47,327 nt of DNA from Glutamicibacter ardleyensis (GCF_014644555.1 NZ_BMKX01000015.1:1-47327); one strand, 5' to 3'. Counted from the first letter of the stretch, positions 36,767 to 45,973 are shown. The notes: generated by a model from the sequence alone, not told the origin. Translations and numbers: made by a program.

Positions 36767-38449
36767 ATGGCGGAATTCATTTATACGATGACCAAGGCTC
36801 GCAAAGCCGTTGGTGACAAAGTCATCCTTGATGATGTCAGCATGTCGTTTTTCCCGGGCGCCAAAATTGGTGTGGTGGGCCCTAACGGCGCTGGTAAATC
36901 AACGATCCTAAAGATTATGGCGGGCATCGATACCCCGTCCAATGGTGAGGCGCGTCTATCACCCGGTTACTCTGTAGGCATCTTGCTGCAGGAACCACCC
37001 TTGAATGAAGAAAAGACCGTCCTGGGTAACGTCCAGGAAGGTGTTGGTGAGATCTACCAAAAGATCACCCGCTTCAACGAGATCTCCGAGGAGATGGCTC
37101 AAGAAGGTGCCGATTTCGACACCTTGCTCGACGAGATGGGCAAGCTGCAGGAGGCTATTGACGCCGCCGATGCTTGGGACATCGACAACCAGCTAGAGCA
37201 GGCTATGGATGCCTTGCGTTGCCCACCAGGCGACGAGATGGTCACCCACCTCTCCGGTGGCGAGCGCCGACGTGTAGCACTGTGTAAGTTGCTGCTACAG
37301 AAGCCAGACCTGTTGCTCCTCGATGAGCCTACTAACCACTTGGATGCTGAGTCTGTACTGTGGCTAGAGCAGCACCTGTCGGCTTATCCAGGCGCAGTAT
37401 TGGCCGTGACTCACGACCGTTACTTCCTGGACCACGTCGCTGAATGGATCTGTGAGGTTGACCGTGGTCGACTGCACCCATACGAGGGCAACTACTCCAC
37501 TTACTTGGAGAAGAAGCGCGAGCGCATGGAATTCCAAGGCAAAAAGGATCAGAAGCTTGCAAAGCGTCTGACCGAAGAGCTCGAATGGGTCCGCTCCAAC
37601 GCGAAGGGGCGTCAGACCAAGTCGAAGGCTCGTCTGGCTCGCTACGAAGAAATGGCAGCGGAAGCCGAGCGCACTCGCAAGCTTGACTTCGAAGAAATTC
37701 AGATTCCACCAGGCCCTCGTCTGGGACAGGTTGTTATTGAAGCTGAGAATCTCAAGAAGGGCTTCGGAGAGCGTGTGCTCATCGACGGACTTTCCTTCTC
37801 GCTTCCACGTAACGGCATTGTCGGCGTGATTGGTCCCAACGGTGTCGGTAAGTCGACGCTGTTCAAGACCATCGTGGGCATGGAAGAAATTGACGGAGGA
37901 TCGCTGAAGATTGGCGAGACCGTCAAGATTTCCTATGTCGACCAGAACCGCGAAAATATTGACCCGGAAAAGTCCCTTTGGGAAGTTGTCTCTGAAGGCA
38001 ACGACTACATCCAGGTCGGTCAGGTCGAAATGCCTTCGCGTGCATACGTCTCGGCTTTCGGTTTCAAGGGTCCTGACCAGCAGAAGAAGGCAGGTGTGCT
38101 CTCCGGTGGTGAGCGTAACCGTCTGAACCTGGCGTTGACCTTGAAGCAGGGTGGCAACCTGTTGCTGCTCGATGAGCCTACTAACGACTTGGACGTTGAG
38201 ACTCTTTCGTCCTTGGAAAACGCGCTGCTCGACTTCCCAGGTTGCGCAGTGGTCGTCTCGCACGATCGCTGGTTCCTGGACCGAGTGGCCACTCACATTT
38301 TGGCTTACGAGGGCACCGAAGAAAATCCTTCGAGCTGGTACTGGTTCGAAGGTAACTTCCAGTCTTACGAAGACAATAAGGTTGAGCGTTTGGGAGCCGA
38401 TGCAGCTAAGCCGCACCGCGTGACCCACCGTCGACTAACTCGCGACTAA
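36767..38449 (+). CDS. ettA: Energy-dependent translational throttle protein EttA (560 aa)
   Basis: Two ABC-F ATPase domains: G-P-N-G-A-G-K-S-T (about 39-47) and L-S-G-G-E-R-R-R-V-A-L-C-K with L-L-L-L-D-E-P-T-N-H-L-D in the first, and G-P-N-G-V-G-K-S-T, L-S-G-G-E-R-N-R and L-L-L-D-E-P-T-N-D-L-D in the second. The linker (about 235-310) has the charged arm found in EttA, and the length is typical. It binds the ribosomal E site and gates translation by ATP/ADP. No clear ribosome site precedes the ATG. A TAGCCT element 7 nt upstream could yield a leaderless mRNA. Confidence 0.95.
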   Translation: MAEFIYTMTKARKAVGDKVILDDVSMSFFPGAKIGVVGPNGAGKSTILKIMAGIDTPSNGEARLSPGYSVGILLQEPPLNEEKTVLGNVQEGVGEIYQKITRFNEISEEMAQEGADFDTLLDEMGKLQEAIDAADAWDIDNQLEQAMDALRCPPGDEMVTHLSGGERRRVALCKLLLQKPDLLLLDEPTNHLDAESVLWLEQHLSAYPGAVLAVTHDRYFLDHVAEWICEVDRGRLHPYEGNYSTYLEKKRERMEFQGKKDQKLAKRLTEELEWVRSNAKGRQTKSKARLARYEEMAAEAERTRKLDFEEIQIPPGPRLGQVVIEAENLKKGFGERVLIDGLSFSLPRNGIVGVIGPNGVGKSTLFKTIVGMEEIDGGSLKIGETVKISYVDQNRENIDPEKSLWEVVSEGNDYIQVGQVEMPSRAYVSAFGFKGPDQQKKAGVLSGGERNRLNLALTLKQGGNLLLLDEPTNDLDVETLSSLENALLDFPGCAVVVSHDRWFLDRVATHILAYEGTEENPSSWYWFEGNFQSYEDNKVERLGADAAKPHRVTHRRLTRD

Positions 38450-38464
38450 GAATAAAGCGAAGCT

Positions 38465-38507
38465 CCGAGGCCACCACGAAATATTCGTGGTGGCCTCGGC
38501 GTTTTTT
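38465..38507 (+). terminator. Strong terminator after ettA
   Basis: CCGAGGCCACCACGAA and TTCGTGGTGGCCTCGG form a perfect 16-bp stem around ATA, followed by CGTTTTTT. Confidence 0.92.
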
Positions 38508-38536
38508 ACTGCTTAAAAGTCAGCGTAGTCTAGCTA

Positions 38537-39040
38537 CTATCCTTGGGCTGCGCCGGGGAGAAGAGCTGGTAGCTTCAGATATTTACGGTTCTGGTGCACC
38601 AAATGCTGTACGGGTTCTCCCTTGATGACTTCGAGAATTTCAGCCGCTATGAGACGCGACCCACCGACGCTAATTGACGAATGAATTTGTGCGCGCAACG
38701 CCGCCGGCGCCTTATCAAAATACGGTTCCCCTGTCGACAGGAAGGTCCACCCCTGATCTGTGGTGAACCGTGGAGCTCCAGGACGGGCGAAATTATCTGC
38801 CAATTCTTCATGATCTTCGCCGAGCATATGGATCATGAAAGTACTGGCAGCTAGCACCGCTCCAGCGGCCCCGGATTCTTTAGTCAGCGAAAAGGAAACG
38901 GCCACGGGATCGATCGATAGCGAAGCAAGACTTGAGATCGTCAGTCCGTAAGGGCTGCCATCAACAGTGGCGGTAATAAGCGCTACACCCGCGGGGTGAG
39001 TGCGAAATGCATCGCGGAAATCCGCGGACAAGCTCTGCAT
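38537..39040 (-). CDS. Flavin reductase-like FMN-binding protein (167 aa)
   Basis: Start at ATG 39,040. The predicted SoxR-type promoter puts the transcript start near 39,117, so a longer TTG-start reading at 39,115 would leave almost no leader. Residues 8-160 have the flavin_reduct domain pattern (F-R-T-H-P-A-G-V-A-L-I-T-A-T, S-S-L-A-S-L-S-I-D-P-V-A-V-S-F, then H-M-L-G-E-D-H). It probably transfers electrons from NAD(P)H to flavin in redox-stress or monooxygenase chemistry. SoxR control suits this. Confidence 0.85.
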   Translation of the reverse strand: MQSLSADFRDAFRTHPAGVALITATVDGSPYGLTISSLASLSIDPVAVSFSLTKESGAAGAVLAASTFMIHMLGEDHEELADNFARPGAPRFTTDQGWTFLSTGEPYFDKAPAALRAQIHSSISVGGSRLIAAEILEVIKGEPVQHLVHQNRKYLKLPALLPGAAQG

Positions 39041-39123
39041 ACGTGAATCGTCCTTTGCTTTTGAGTCACTGAGATTCAATCTCCCGCACCGAAATCCCTT
39101 GGTGTCGGGCGCCAACTATGTTC

Positions 39124-39154
39124 AGCCTAGAACCTCAAGTAAGCTTGAGGTCAA
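39124..39154 (-). promoter_or_regulatory. SoxR box within a 19-bp-spacer promoter for the flavin reductase
   Basis: Minus strand: -35 TTGACC, 19-bp spacer, -10 TAGGCT. CCTCAAGTAAGCTTGAGG (39,133-39,150) matches the enterobacterial SoxR box CCTCAAGTTAACTTGAGG at 16 of 18 bases. Over-long 19-20 bp spacers are the mark of MerR-family activated promoters. The soxR gene lies beside it on the plus strand. Confidence 0.88.
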
Positions 39155-39173
39155 TTTGCTGATCGGTGATACT
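39145..39173 (+). promoter_or_regulatory. Possible soxR promoter
   Basis: TTGAGG at 39,145-39,150 and TGATAC about 16 bp later (39,167-39,172) could drive soxR. The -35 lies in the SoxR box, which would allow autoregulation. Weak match. Confidence 0.4.
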
Positions 39174-39190
39174 TCACACAAGGAGAAAGT

Positions 39191-39661
39191 TTGAGCGACA
39201 ATAACAGTCCTGGACAAGAGCTTCTAGGCATCGGACAAGTCAGTGAGCGCACAGGGGTAGCGAAGTCGGCTCTTCATTATTATGAAGACATTGGATTGAT
39301 CCATTCAACACGTAGTACAGGTAACCAGCGGCGCTATCCACGGCATATGTTGCGGCGGATCTCGCTCATCTCCGTCGGCAGTAAACTCGGAATTCCACTG
39401 GCGGACATCGGTCATGCGCTCGAACCAGTGCCGATGGATACTATTCCTTCTGAAGCTGATTGGAAACGCGCGTCTACCGAATGGAAGCGTGTACTAGAGC
39501 ATCGTCGTCGGGCCATCGAAGAACTCGAAGACCGGCTGATGGGATGCATCGGATGCGGTTGCCTATCGATGGAGGCGTGTTCATTGCTGAATCCGGAGGA
39601 TGCCCTTGCAAGCCAAGGCGCGGGAGCCCGACGCCTAGAATCTGGAGACAGTGTCAGCTAG
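39191..39661 (+). CDS. soxR: Redox-sensitive transcription activator SoxR (156 aa)
   Basis: Starts at TTG 39,191, with GGAGAAAG directly upstream. Residues 10-80 are a MerR-type HTH (I-G-Q-V-S-E-R-T-G-V-A-K, then L-H-Y-Y-E-D-I-G-L-I). C119, C122, C124 and C130 in C-I-G-C-G-C-L-S-M-E-A-C are the [2Fe-2S] ligands at the same numbers as E. coli SoxR. Oxidation of the cluster by redox-cycling compounds activates target promoters. The adjacent flavin reductase promoter is the evident target. Confidence 0.93.
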   Translation: MSDNNSPGQELLGIGQVSERTGVAKSALHYYEDIGLIHSTRSTGNQRRYPRHMLRRISLISVGSKLGIPLADIGHALEPVPMDTIPSEADWKRASTEWKRVLEHRRRAIEELEDRLMGCIGCGCLSMEACSLLNPEDALASQGAGARRLESGDSVS

Positions 39662-39717
39662 GCACGAAGTCCTGTGACCTGCTTCCGTGCGCTGTAACTT
39701 CTTGCAGAAAAGCAGAA

Positions 39718-39762
39718 CAAGCGACAATCTCCGCCATAATAATTGGCGCAAATTGTCGCTTG
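39718..39762. terminator. Long inverted repeat between convergent soxR and tesB
   Basis: CAAGCGACAAT and ATTGTCGCTTG (perfect 11 bp) enclose an inner CGCCA/TGGCG stem. It could terminate both genes although no long U-run follows. Confidence 0.6.
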
Positions 39763-39807
39763 GCATGCTTAGCTGACCTTACTCAGGGTTCGGATCCAGT
39801 CTTAGAC

Positions 39808-40704
39808 TTACTCTAGATCCGCATCAAACTCTGGAAGTCGGACCATTCCTTCTTGGGCTACGGTAGCTACCAGCTCACCCGCCGCATTGAAGATTTGACC
39901 TGTTCCCAGACCGCGAGCAGAAGATGCGCTGGGGGAGCGCAGTACATAGAGCAACCATTCATCGGCGCGGAATTCTCGGTGCCACCACATTGCATGGTCC
40001 AAACTGGCGATACTCAAACCTCGATGAATCCAGCTGATGCCGTGGCGGCGGATGACTGGTTCGAGCAGCATATAGTCGCTGGCGTAGGCCAACGCGGCGC
40101 GGTGGAGTACCGGATCATCTGGCATCGGAGCGGTGGTGCGCATCCAGACGGCAGCCATCGCTTCGTTTTTCTCGTAGCCGGGAAGGTAAACCGGCTCGGT
40201 GATATGGCGCATGTCGAACGGTCGTTCGTAGGCCCATTCGTGGGCTACCGGGTGGTCGAAGTGACCGATGATGTCAGCCGTCTTGAGCAGAGTTTCTGGA
40301 GCTGGGACGTCAAAAGGTACAGCATCCGAGTGGTCAAGCCCTTTGGCCGGTTCTTGGAAGGAAGCGATCATCGAAAGAATCGGCACGCCATTTTGGTAGG
40401 CATGGACTCTGCGAGCAGAGAATGAACGACCATCACGCAACCGTTGAACCCCAAAGGTGATATTTTGTGTGGGGTCACCCGGGCGAAGGAAATAGCCATG
40501 CATGGAGTGGATCGCACGCCCCTCAGGGACCGTGCGTGAACCAGCAATGACAGACTGAGCCAATACTTGACCGCCAAAAACCCTCGTTCGGGATTGGCGA
40601 GGAGTTTTGCCGATAAAAATATCTTCATCGGTGCGAGCTTGCTCGGCTCCATCCAGATCCAGCAAATCCAGCAGGATTTGTGTAGTGCCCAGTTCCTCGG
40701 TCAC
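39808..40704 (-). CDS. tesB: Acyl-CoA thioesterase II (298 aa)
   Basis: Double hot-dog fold: the first half has G-G-Q-V-L-A-Q-S-V-I-A-G and H-S-M-H-G-Y-F-L-R-P-G-D (about 44-75), the second A-S-D-Y-M-L-L-E-P (about 207), A-S-L-D-H-A-M-W-W-H (about 230) and V-A-Q-E-G (about 283). These provide the Asp, Ser/Thr and Gln of the TesB site that hydrolyses acyl-CoA to fatty acid and CoA. Length is as usual for the family. Confidence 0.92.
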   Translation of the reverse strand: MTEELGTTQILLDLLDLDGAEQARTDEDIFIGKTPRQSRTRVFGGQVLAQSVIAGSRTVPEGRAIHSMHGYFLRPGDPTQNITFGVQRLRDGRSFSARRVHAYQNGVPILSMIASFQEPAKGLDHSDAVPFDVPAPETLLKTADIIGHFDHPVAHEWAYERPFDMRHITEPVYLPGYEKNEAMAAVWMRTTAPMPDDPVLHRAALAYASDYMLLEPVIRRHGISWIHRGLSIASLDHAMWWHREFRADEWLLYVLRSPSASSARGLGTGQIFNAAGELVATVAQEGMVRLPEFDADLE

Positions 40705-40860
40705 GATATTGAACTCCTTGACGTGCTGACGATGACTTTGAAAACTCTATCGTGACAAGTTCGAATATTCACGTGACGGCACCGGGCAGGAACTGTCATA
40801 TGTGACGAAAACCGATGAATGCGCCGGAAAGTTAGGCCCAAGCCATGAGAACATTAGGCT

Positions 40861-41520
40861 ATGGCCAGTGATTCACTTGTTTTTGAAGACTCCAATTCAG
40901 TCAGCGATTTAGCTAACTTCCTCAGTCGAGCCAAAGCTATCGAAGACGATGGAGCATTGCTCACCGTCCGTGGAACTGCGCTGGCAGTTTATGTCCCGGT
41001 GCTGGTTCCTGCACAACTTGGACAAGGCGACTACACCATTCTAGGAATGCGGGTGCATCGCCTGGCGAAAGAAGCCCAGAGCAATGCCTGCTACTCCATT
41101 GCGGCTATTCAAGATCGTCTGGCGCGAATGGGGCAAACAAACACCGAGTTTATTTTCCCTCCGGTGGAAGAAAATCCGGTATGGGCCGGCATTACCGTGC
41201 CGATGTCCGGCTGGGTAGAAGCCGGAAGTGTTGCAGATACTGAGCTGGCCGCAGCAGCGCAGTCGGGAATCGATGCGGTCGCTAAGGCTTTGCCGGAAAA
41301 TCCAGGCAAACCCGTTGTTGCTCAAATACGCCAGCGCATCTGGTCTGCCGAGATGGAAAACACGAAAGTCAGCCTCCCATTGGGAGCCGCCTTCGCTATG
41401 CACGCACTAGGTTTCTTGTCGTCAGATGGACAAAGTAGAATCCTGCTTCAGGGAAACTGGATCCGTGTCAGCAATGGCCTAGGCCATGTTCTCTTGCGCC
41501 GTTCGGCGTCACTGCTCTGA
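40861..41520 (+). CDS. Conserved-looking actinobacterial protein, unknown (219 aa)
   Basis: Mixed alpha/beta with no recognised motif. Residues 28-60 (L-T-V-R-G-T-A-L-A-V-Y-V-P-V-L) and 165-185 (R-Q-R-I-W-S) recur in a pattern like two related halves, but I could not assign a domain. TAGGCT stands directly before the ATG, so a leaderless or very short leader is possible. No ribosome site is seen. It is convergent with the globin gene. Confidence 0.6.
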   Translation: MASDSLVFEDSNSVSDLANFLSRAKAIEDDGALLTVRGTALAVYVPVLVPAQLGQGDYTILGMRVHRLAKEAQSNACYSIAAIQDRLARMGQTNTEFIFPPVEENPVWAGITVPMSGWVEAGSVADTELAAAAQSGIDAVAKALPENPGKPVVAQIRQRIWSAEMENTKVSLPLGAAFAMHALGFLSSDGQSRILLQGNWIRVSNGLGHVLLRRSASLL

Positions 41521-41521
41521 T

Positions 41522-41566
41522 AACAGAAAGCTCCGCACCGGCTAGACCAGTGCGGAGCTTTCTGTT
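41522..41566. terminator. Bidirectional terminator (17-bp stem)
   Basis: AACAGAAAGCTCCGCAC and GTGCGGAGCTTTCTGTT pair perfectly around an 11-nt loop. The A- and T-containing outer stem provides a short run on either strand. It serves the convergent genes on both sides. Confidence 0.8.
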
Positions 41567-41574
41567 GGTGGTGT

Positions 41575-42075
41575 TTAGCTTGACGCGTTGAGCAGAGAAT
41601 GCGCAGCGCGGTCGAAGTATTCCCGTAGCGTTTCGGCATGAAGCATCGGCAGTTCCAACTGGTCGATTGCCTTGTTCATATGTGCCAACCAGACATCGCG
41701 GTTATGTGGGTTAACTACATACGGCATATGGCGCATGCGTAGGCGAGGGTGTCCTCGATGCTCCGAATAAGAAGTGGGGCCACCCCAATATTGTTCTAGA
41801 AACAGTTGCAGGCGGATCTGAGCGGGGAACAGATCCTTTTCTGGGTACATGGCCTTAAATTCTTCATCTTCGGTAACGGATGCATAAAAATTCTCACTCA
41901 ATCGGGCGAAGACCTCGCGGCCACCCACTTCTTCATAGAAAGTCCCCGCGTAATCGGAAACATCTACTGGTTCCTGAGCTAGCTTAAGGAACTCAACGGA
42001 AGATGGGCCGGTGACTACTGGGTTACTCATCGGATCGCGTTTCACGGTGTGAGGCAGCGGGTTTATTTCACTCAT
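41575..42075 (-). CDS. glbO: Group II truncated hemoglobin (166 aa)
   Basis: F-Y-E-E-V-G-G near residue 46, Q-I-R-L-Q-L-F-L-E-Q-Y-W-G-G-P-T-S-Y near 86-103, and R-G-H-P-R-L-R-M-R-H with the proximal His near 115 match GlbO-type trHbs. A Trp in W-L-A-H-M near 129 fits the G8 Trp that shapes the oxygen pocket. The first 30 residues are a polar extension. It probably handles oxygen or nitric oxide or protects the membrane from them. Confidence 0.9.
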   Translation of the reverse strand: MSEINPLPHTVKRDPMSNPVVTGPSSVEFLKLAQEPVDVSDYAGTFYEEVGGREVFARLSENFYASVTEDEEFKAMYPEKDLFPAQIRLQLFLEQYWGGPTSYSEHRGHPRLRMRHMPYVVNPHNRDVWLAHMNKAIDQLELPMLHAETLREYFDRAAHSLLNASS

Positions 42076-42090
42076 TAATAGATTCCTAAA

Positions 42091-42558
42091 TTACGCGGTG
42101 ACAGGTTCGTGGAGAACCGGAAAATTCACGGACCTGGCGATGAAGCAGACCCTATTGGCTTGTTGATGCAATGAATCTGCGAGTTCTCGTTGAGAATCGT
42201 CGGCTAAAGAAACCTGCGGACGGAGAACCACCTGGGTGAACTCTCCGCTATTGTCTCGGTTTAATCTTAAGGTGCCCGAAGCCTGATCTTGATAGCCGGT
42301 GACCACTACGCCGTGGGTCACCGCTACGTGGAGATAAGAGAGCATATGGCATTGGCTTAAGGCAGCGAGCATAAGTTGCTCAGGGTTCCAGCGATCTTTA
42401 TCACCGTGAAAGGTTGGATCTGCAGTGCCGGCGATGTCCGGCAACCCATCCGCACGGATGATGTGGTCCCGGCCATAACCACGGTAGGTGTCGGTACCAG
42501 TCCCACGATTACCGGTCCACTCGATGGCGATCTGATAGTTGTGCTGCGAGAGGTCCAT
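42091..42558 (-). CDS. OsmC-family peroxiredoxin (155 aa)
   Basis: The OsmC/Ohr fold with two conserved Cys: C69 in L-S-Q-C-H-M-L-S-Y-L and C137 in R-V-C-F-I-A-R-S-V-N-F-P-V. R-W-N-P-E-Q-L-M-L-A-A lies before the first. Such enzymes reduce organic hydroperoxides. Most organisms have several, and this is of the general OsmC subgroup. It follows pepN by about 125 nt on the same strand and precedes the globin gene by 15 nt, so the two are likely one redox-stress unit. Confidence 0.85.
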   Translation of the reverse strand: MDLSQHNYQIAIEWTGNRGTGTDTYRGYGRDHIIRADGLPDIAGTADPTFHGDKDRWNPEQLMLAALSQCHMLSYLHVAVTHGVVVTGYQDQASGTLRLNRDNSGEFTQVVLRPQVSLADDSQRELADSLHQQANRVCFIARSVNFPVLHEPVTA

Positions 42559-42683
42559 ACTGCTATTCTTCCACCCTTTAAGAAGCTTATGGTGTGCGTT
42601 GAAGCACGAAACCTACGTTCCCTAGCTATTAGGTACCGTACCGATATCGAACAACAACGCACACCATGGGTGCAAACTAAATA

Positions 42684-45230
42684 TTAGGCCTTAGCATCCG
42701 TGGACTGGGCAGCCAAGGCCCTCAGCACATCGGCACGACATTCAATCAATAGGCGGCGCATCGCGGGATGCTTCTCGCCGAGACCCGACAAAAACTCATC
42801 AGTGAGATCAACAGTCTTCTGAGAAACTGCCGAACTTGGGTAGAAGCCCAAAACGATCTGCTTCGCCATCTCATGCGAGTAGCTCTCCCATGCCTTGACC
42901 AGCAGACCAAAGTAAGGCTCCGTGAAACCATTAAGAAGCGACTGGTCATGAGAAATATTGAAGCCCGAAATGACTGCGCCTTGCTGTACGTTGGACAGCG
43001 TTGCTGACGTGGCAGCCGTAAATGCTTCATTTTTCGCTTCGGCAGAGGGACGCGCGGCCCGGGCAGTGTGCCAGCTGGCTTTACCCTTGGCGGTGTCATC
43101 CTTGGCGAGCATCTCATCTAGCTGGGCAGCATCCATTCGCGCCCCGGCGGTCAATGCGATCGCCAATGACCAGCGCAGGTCGGTGTCTAGCATCAGATTA
43201 TCTAAGACCACGGAACCATCGAGCAGCCCTGAAACCTGATCAAACTGCTCAGTGGTCCGCGAACGGTGAGCAAATGCTTTAGCGAACTGCAGCTGAGCAT
43301 CGGAACCTGCATCTGCTTGCTGTGCCAATTCCCAGAGGCGATCGGCTGCCCGTACCGAAAGTTCACTGCTGTGCTTGGGAGTCACATAGTAGTCCAGGGC
43401 GGTATTGAGCTGACGCAAGAGAACCATGATGACCGAGGAATCAACTTCGTGACCGATGTTATTTAGCAATAGCTGGACATAGTCACTGGCTGGACTCTCG
43501 GCATCGCGTACCGCATCCCAGGCCGCACTCCATACCAAGGTGCGTGGCAGTGATTCGACGAAGTCTTTCAAATGTTCGGTGGCGGTAGCCAAGGATTGCT
43601 TATCAAGACGGATCTTGGTGTAGGTCAGGTCATCATCGTTGAGCAGGACCAAATCTGGACGCTGCATACCGATGAGTACTGGAACATCGGTGCTGGCACC
43701 CTCGACGTCTAGCTCCTCGCGGTGTACTCGCACTAGCTTGTTCTGTTCATCGAGGCTGTAGAAGCCCACTGCTAGGCGGTGCTTGCGCAATGTAGGGAAT
43801 TCTTCGATAGCACTCTGGTTGATCGTGAATCCGGTGATAATCCCGGTCTCATCGCTCGCTATTTCAGCCTTGAGTGTGTTGACACCCGCGGTTTCCAACC
43901 AGGAGGCGCCCCAGTCGCTCAAATCCCGGCCGCTAGCTGCTTCCAGCTCGGTGAGGAGGTCTGGTAGTTCGGTATTGGACCATGCGTGTTTCTTGAAGTA
44001 TTCGCGTACTCCTGCCATGAACTCTTCTTGACCAACAAAGGCAACCAGCTGGCGGAGCACTGAAGCGCCCTTGGCATAGGTAATCCCGTCGAAGTTCACC
44101 TCAACATCTTCGAGATCATTAATCTCGGCAACAATGGGGTGGGTACTTGGAAGTTGGTCTTGGCGGTAGGCCCAGTTCTTTTCCAAGGTATTAAAAGTGG
44201 TCCATGAGCTAGTGAATTCGGTGTTCTGCGCCGCAGCCAAGGTAGACATGAACTCGGCAAATGATTCATTGAGCCATAGGTCGTTCCACCACTTCATGGT
44301 GACTAGGTCGCCGAACCACATATGTGCCAACTCGTGCAGGATTGTGATCGCGCGGCGTTCGACCATTGCATGGGTTGGACGGGAACGGAACACGTACTCT
44401 TCTAGGAAGGTAACGGCCCCGGCATTTTCCATGGCTCCGGCGTTAAATTCTGGAACGAAAAGCTGATCATACTTTTCAAACGGGTAGGGGGTACCAAAGT
44501 TCTTTTCATAGAATTCGAAGCCTTGACGGGTGACCGTGACGATATTCTCCACGTCTAAGTACTGCATCATGGAAGCGCGCGCGAAGACTCCCAATTCGAC
44601 GGTTCGACCGCTGGAGGAAACCAGTGAATCGCGAACTACCTGATAGGGGCCAGCGATCAGTGCAGTGATGTAGCAGGAGATGCGCTGGGTAGGTACGAAG
44701 TCCCAAGTGGCCGCTTCGCCTTGCTCAACAGGTGCTGGTGTTGGCGCATTCGAAACCACATTCCAGTATTTCGGTGCGGTCACCGAGAATTGGAATGTGG
44801 CTTTAAGGTCTGGCTGCTCGAAGACGGCAAACATACGTCGGCAATCAGCGACCTCGAACTGCGAGTAAAGGTAGACTTCTTGATCCACCGGATCCACGAA
44901 GCGGTGCAGGCCTTCGCCGGTATTCATGTAAAGCGCATCGGCGTCGATGATTAAGACGTTCTCGGCTGCCAGTGCAGGCAGCTGGATGCGGATGCCGTCG
45001 GAGTGCTGGGCCGGATCAAGTTCGACACCGTTGAGGTTGATGGACCGGACAGAGTCGGTAACGGCATCTATGAAGGTTGATGCGCCTTCGGTGGCAGTGA
45101 AACGCACAGTGGTGCGGGAAGTTAACACACGCTCGCCACGTGTTAGGTCCAGGCTCACCTCGTAACCATCGACGTTGATCAAGTTCGCGCGATCGGCTGC
45201 CTCAGCGCGCGTGAGGTTCATTCCTGGCAT
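42684..45230 (-). CDS. pepN: Aminopeptidase N (848 aa)
   Basis: M1-family zinc aminopeptidase. G-A-M-E-N (about 255) binds substrate, H-E-L-A-H-M-W-F-G-D (about 290) supplies two His ligands and the catalytic Glu, and W-L-N-E-S-F-A-E gives the third ligand Glu. The C-terminal half is the long helical ERAP1-like domain, full length for the family. The start is set at ATG 45,230, which has GGAGAG 4 nt upstream. An earlier in-frame start lacks one. It removes N-terminal residues from peptides in the cytosol. Confidence 0.94.
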   Translation of the reverse strand: MPGMNLTRAEAADRANLINVDGYEVSLDLTRGERVLTSRTTVRFTATEGASTFIDAVTDSVRSINLNGVELDPAQHSDGIRIQLPALAAENVLIIDADALYMNTGEGLHRFVDPVDQEVYLYSQFEVADCRRMFAVFEQPDLKATFQFSVTAPKYWNVVSNAPTPAPVEQGEAATWDFVPTQRISCYITALIAGPYQVVRDSLVSSSGRTVELGVFARASMMQYLDVENIVTVTRQGFEFYEKNFGTPYPFEKYDQLFVPEFNAGAMENAGAVTFLEEYVFRSRPTHAMVERRAITILHELAHMWFGDLVTMKWWNDLWLNESFAEFMSTLAAAQNTEFTSSWTTFNTLEKNWAYRQDQLPSTHPIVAEINDLEDVEVNFDGITYAKGASVLRQLVAFVGQEEFMAGVREYFKKHAWSNTELPDLLTELEAASGRDLSDWGASWLETAGVNTLKAEIASDETGIITGFTINQSAIEEFPTLRKHRLAVGFYSLDEQNKLVRVHREELDVEGASTDVPVLIGMQRPDLVLLNDDDLTYTKIRLDKQSLATATEHLKDFVESLPRTLVWSAAWDAVRDAESPASDYVQLLLNNIGHEVDSSVIMVLLRQLNTALDYYVTPKHSSELSVRAADRLWELAQQADAGSDAQLQFAKAFAHRSRTTEQFDQVSGLLDGSVVLDNLMLDTDLRWSLAIALTAGARMDAAQLDEMLAKDDTAKGKASWHTARAARPSAEAKNEAFTAATSATLSNVQQGAVISGFNISHDQSLLNGFTEPYFGLLVKAWESYSHEMAKQIVLGFYPSSAVSQKTVDLTDEFLSGLGEKHPAMRRLLIECRADVLRALAAQSTDAKA

Positions 45231-45497
45231 AGTGCTCTCCGTTTTAAGGTGCTGAAAGATTATCGCCACAGATTCTGAAACGATTATTGAATAACTTCTC
45301 CCATTGTGTCACCGACACCGGGGGAGCATGCAAGCCCTAAGCCACAAAATCTTTATTTCTTGCCCAAACCTTATCCTCTCGGCCGAGACGTCACGGACAC
45401 TGCCAAAGGTTATAGAGTTCGATTCTGAAGGTAGTTGGTCGCTAAGCTAAGAAGAGCATCAACCGTTCTTTCCTCCTAATGAATGAGGCAATAAAGC
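45231..45497. other. Divergent intergenic region pepN / rpiB
   Basis: About 267 bases with no supported gene. Presumably holds both promoters. No confident -35/-10 pair, terminator or riboswitch was identified by eye. Confidence 0.5.
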
Positions 45498-45971
45498 ATG
45501 CGCGTACACATCGCCACCGATCACGCAGGTCTGGAACTCAGCGACTACTTGGTAAAGCACTTAACAGCCAAGGGATACGAAATGGTCAACCATGGCCCTA
45601 AATCGTATGACCCGCAAGATGATTACCCCGCATTCTGTATCAATGCTGCCAAGGCAGTGATCGACGATCAGCGCGCCGGCGTAGATGCTCTGGGGATTGT
45701 TCTTGGAGGATCCGGTAATGGTGAACAGATCGCAGCGAACAAGGTCGAAGGAATTCGTGCGGCTTTGGCATGGAACTTGGACACCGCCAAACTAGCTCGT
45801 GAACACAACAACGCAAATGTTATTGCCGTTGGTGGGCGTCAGCATTCGGTAGAAGAGGCAGCGCAACTGATCGAGGCATTCCTTGCGGAACCATTTAGCG
45901 ACGACGAACGTCACGTGCGTAGAATCGGCAAAATAGCGTCATACGAAACTACCGGCGAGGTCATCGACTAA
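45498..45971 (+). CDS. rpiB: Ribose-5-phosphate isomerase B (157 aa)
   Basis: D-H-A-G-L-E-L (residues 8-14) and G-S-G-N-G-E-Q-I-A-A-N-K (about 72-83) are RpiB motifs. The Glu in G-N-G-E is the catalytic base used by actinobacterial enzymes, which lack the Cys of the E. coli type. The enzyme interconverts ribose 5-phosphate and ribulose 5-phosphate in the pentose phosphate pathway. The start has GAGG about 9 nt upstream. The stop is 2 nt before the next start. Confidence 0.94.
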   Translation: MRVHIATDHAGLELSDYLVKHLTAKGYEMVNHGPKSYDPQDDYPAFCINAAKAVIDDQRAGVDALGIVLGGSGNGEQIAANKVEGIRAALAWNLDTAKLAREHNNANVIAVGGRQHSVEEAAQLIEAFLAEPFSDDERHVRRIGKIASYETTGEVID

Positions 45972-45973
45972 CT

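Noticed and set aside
37364-38428. Long minus-strand frame opposite ettA
   Set aside because: The plus-strand ABC-F gene has full motifs. The reverse frame follows its codon structure.
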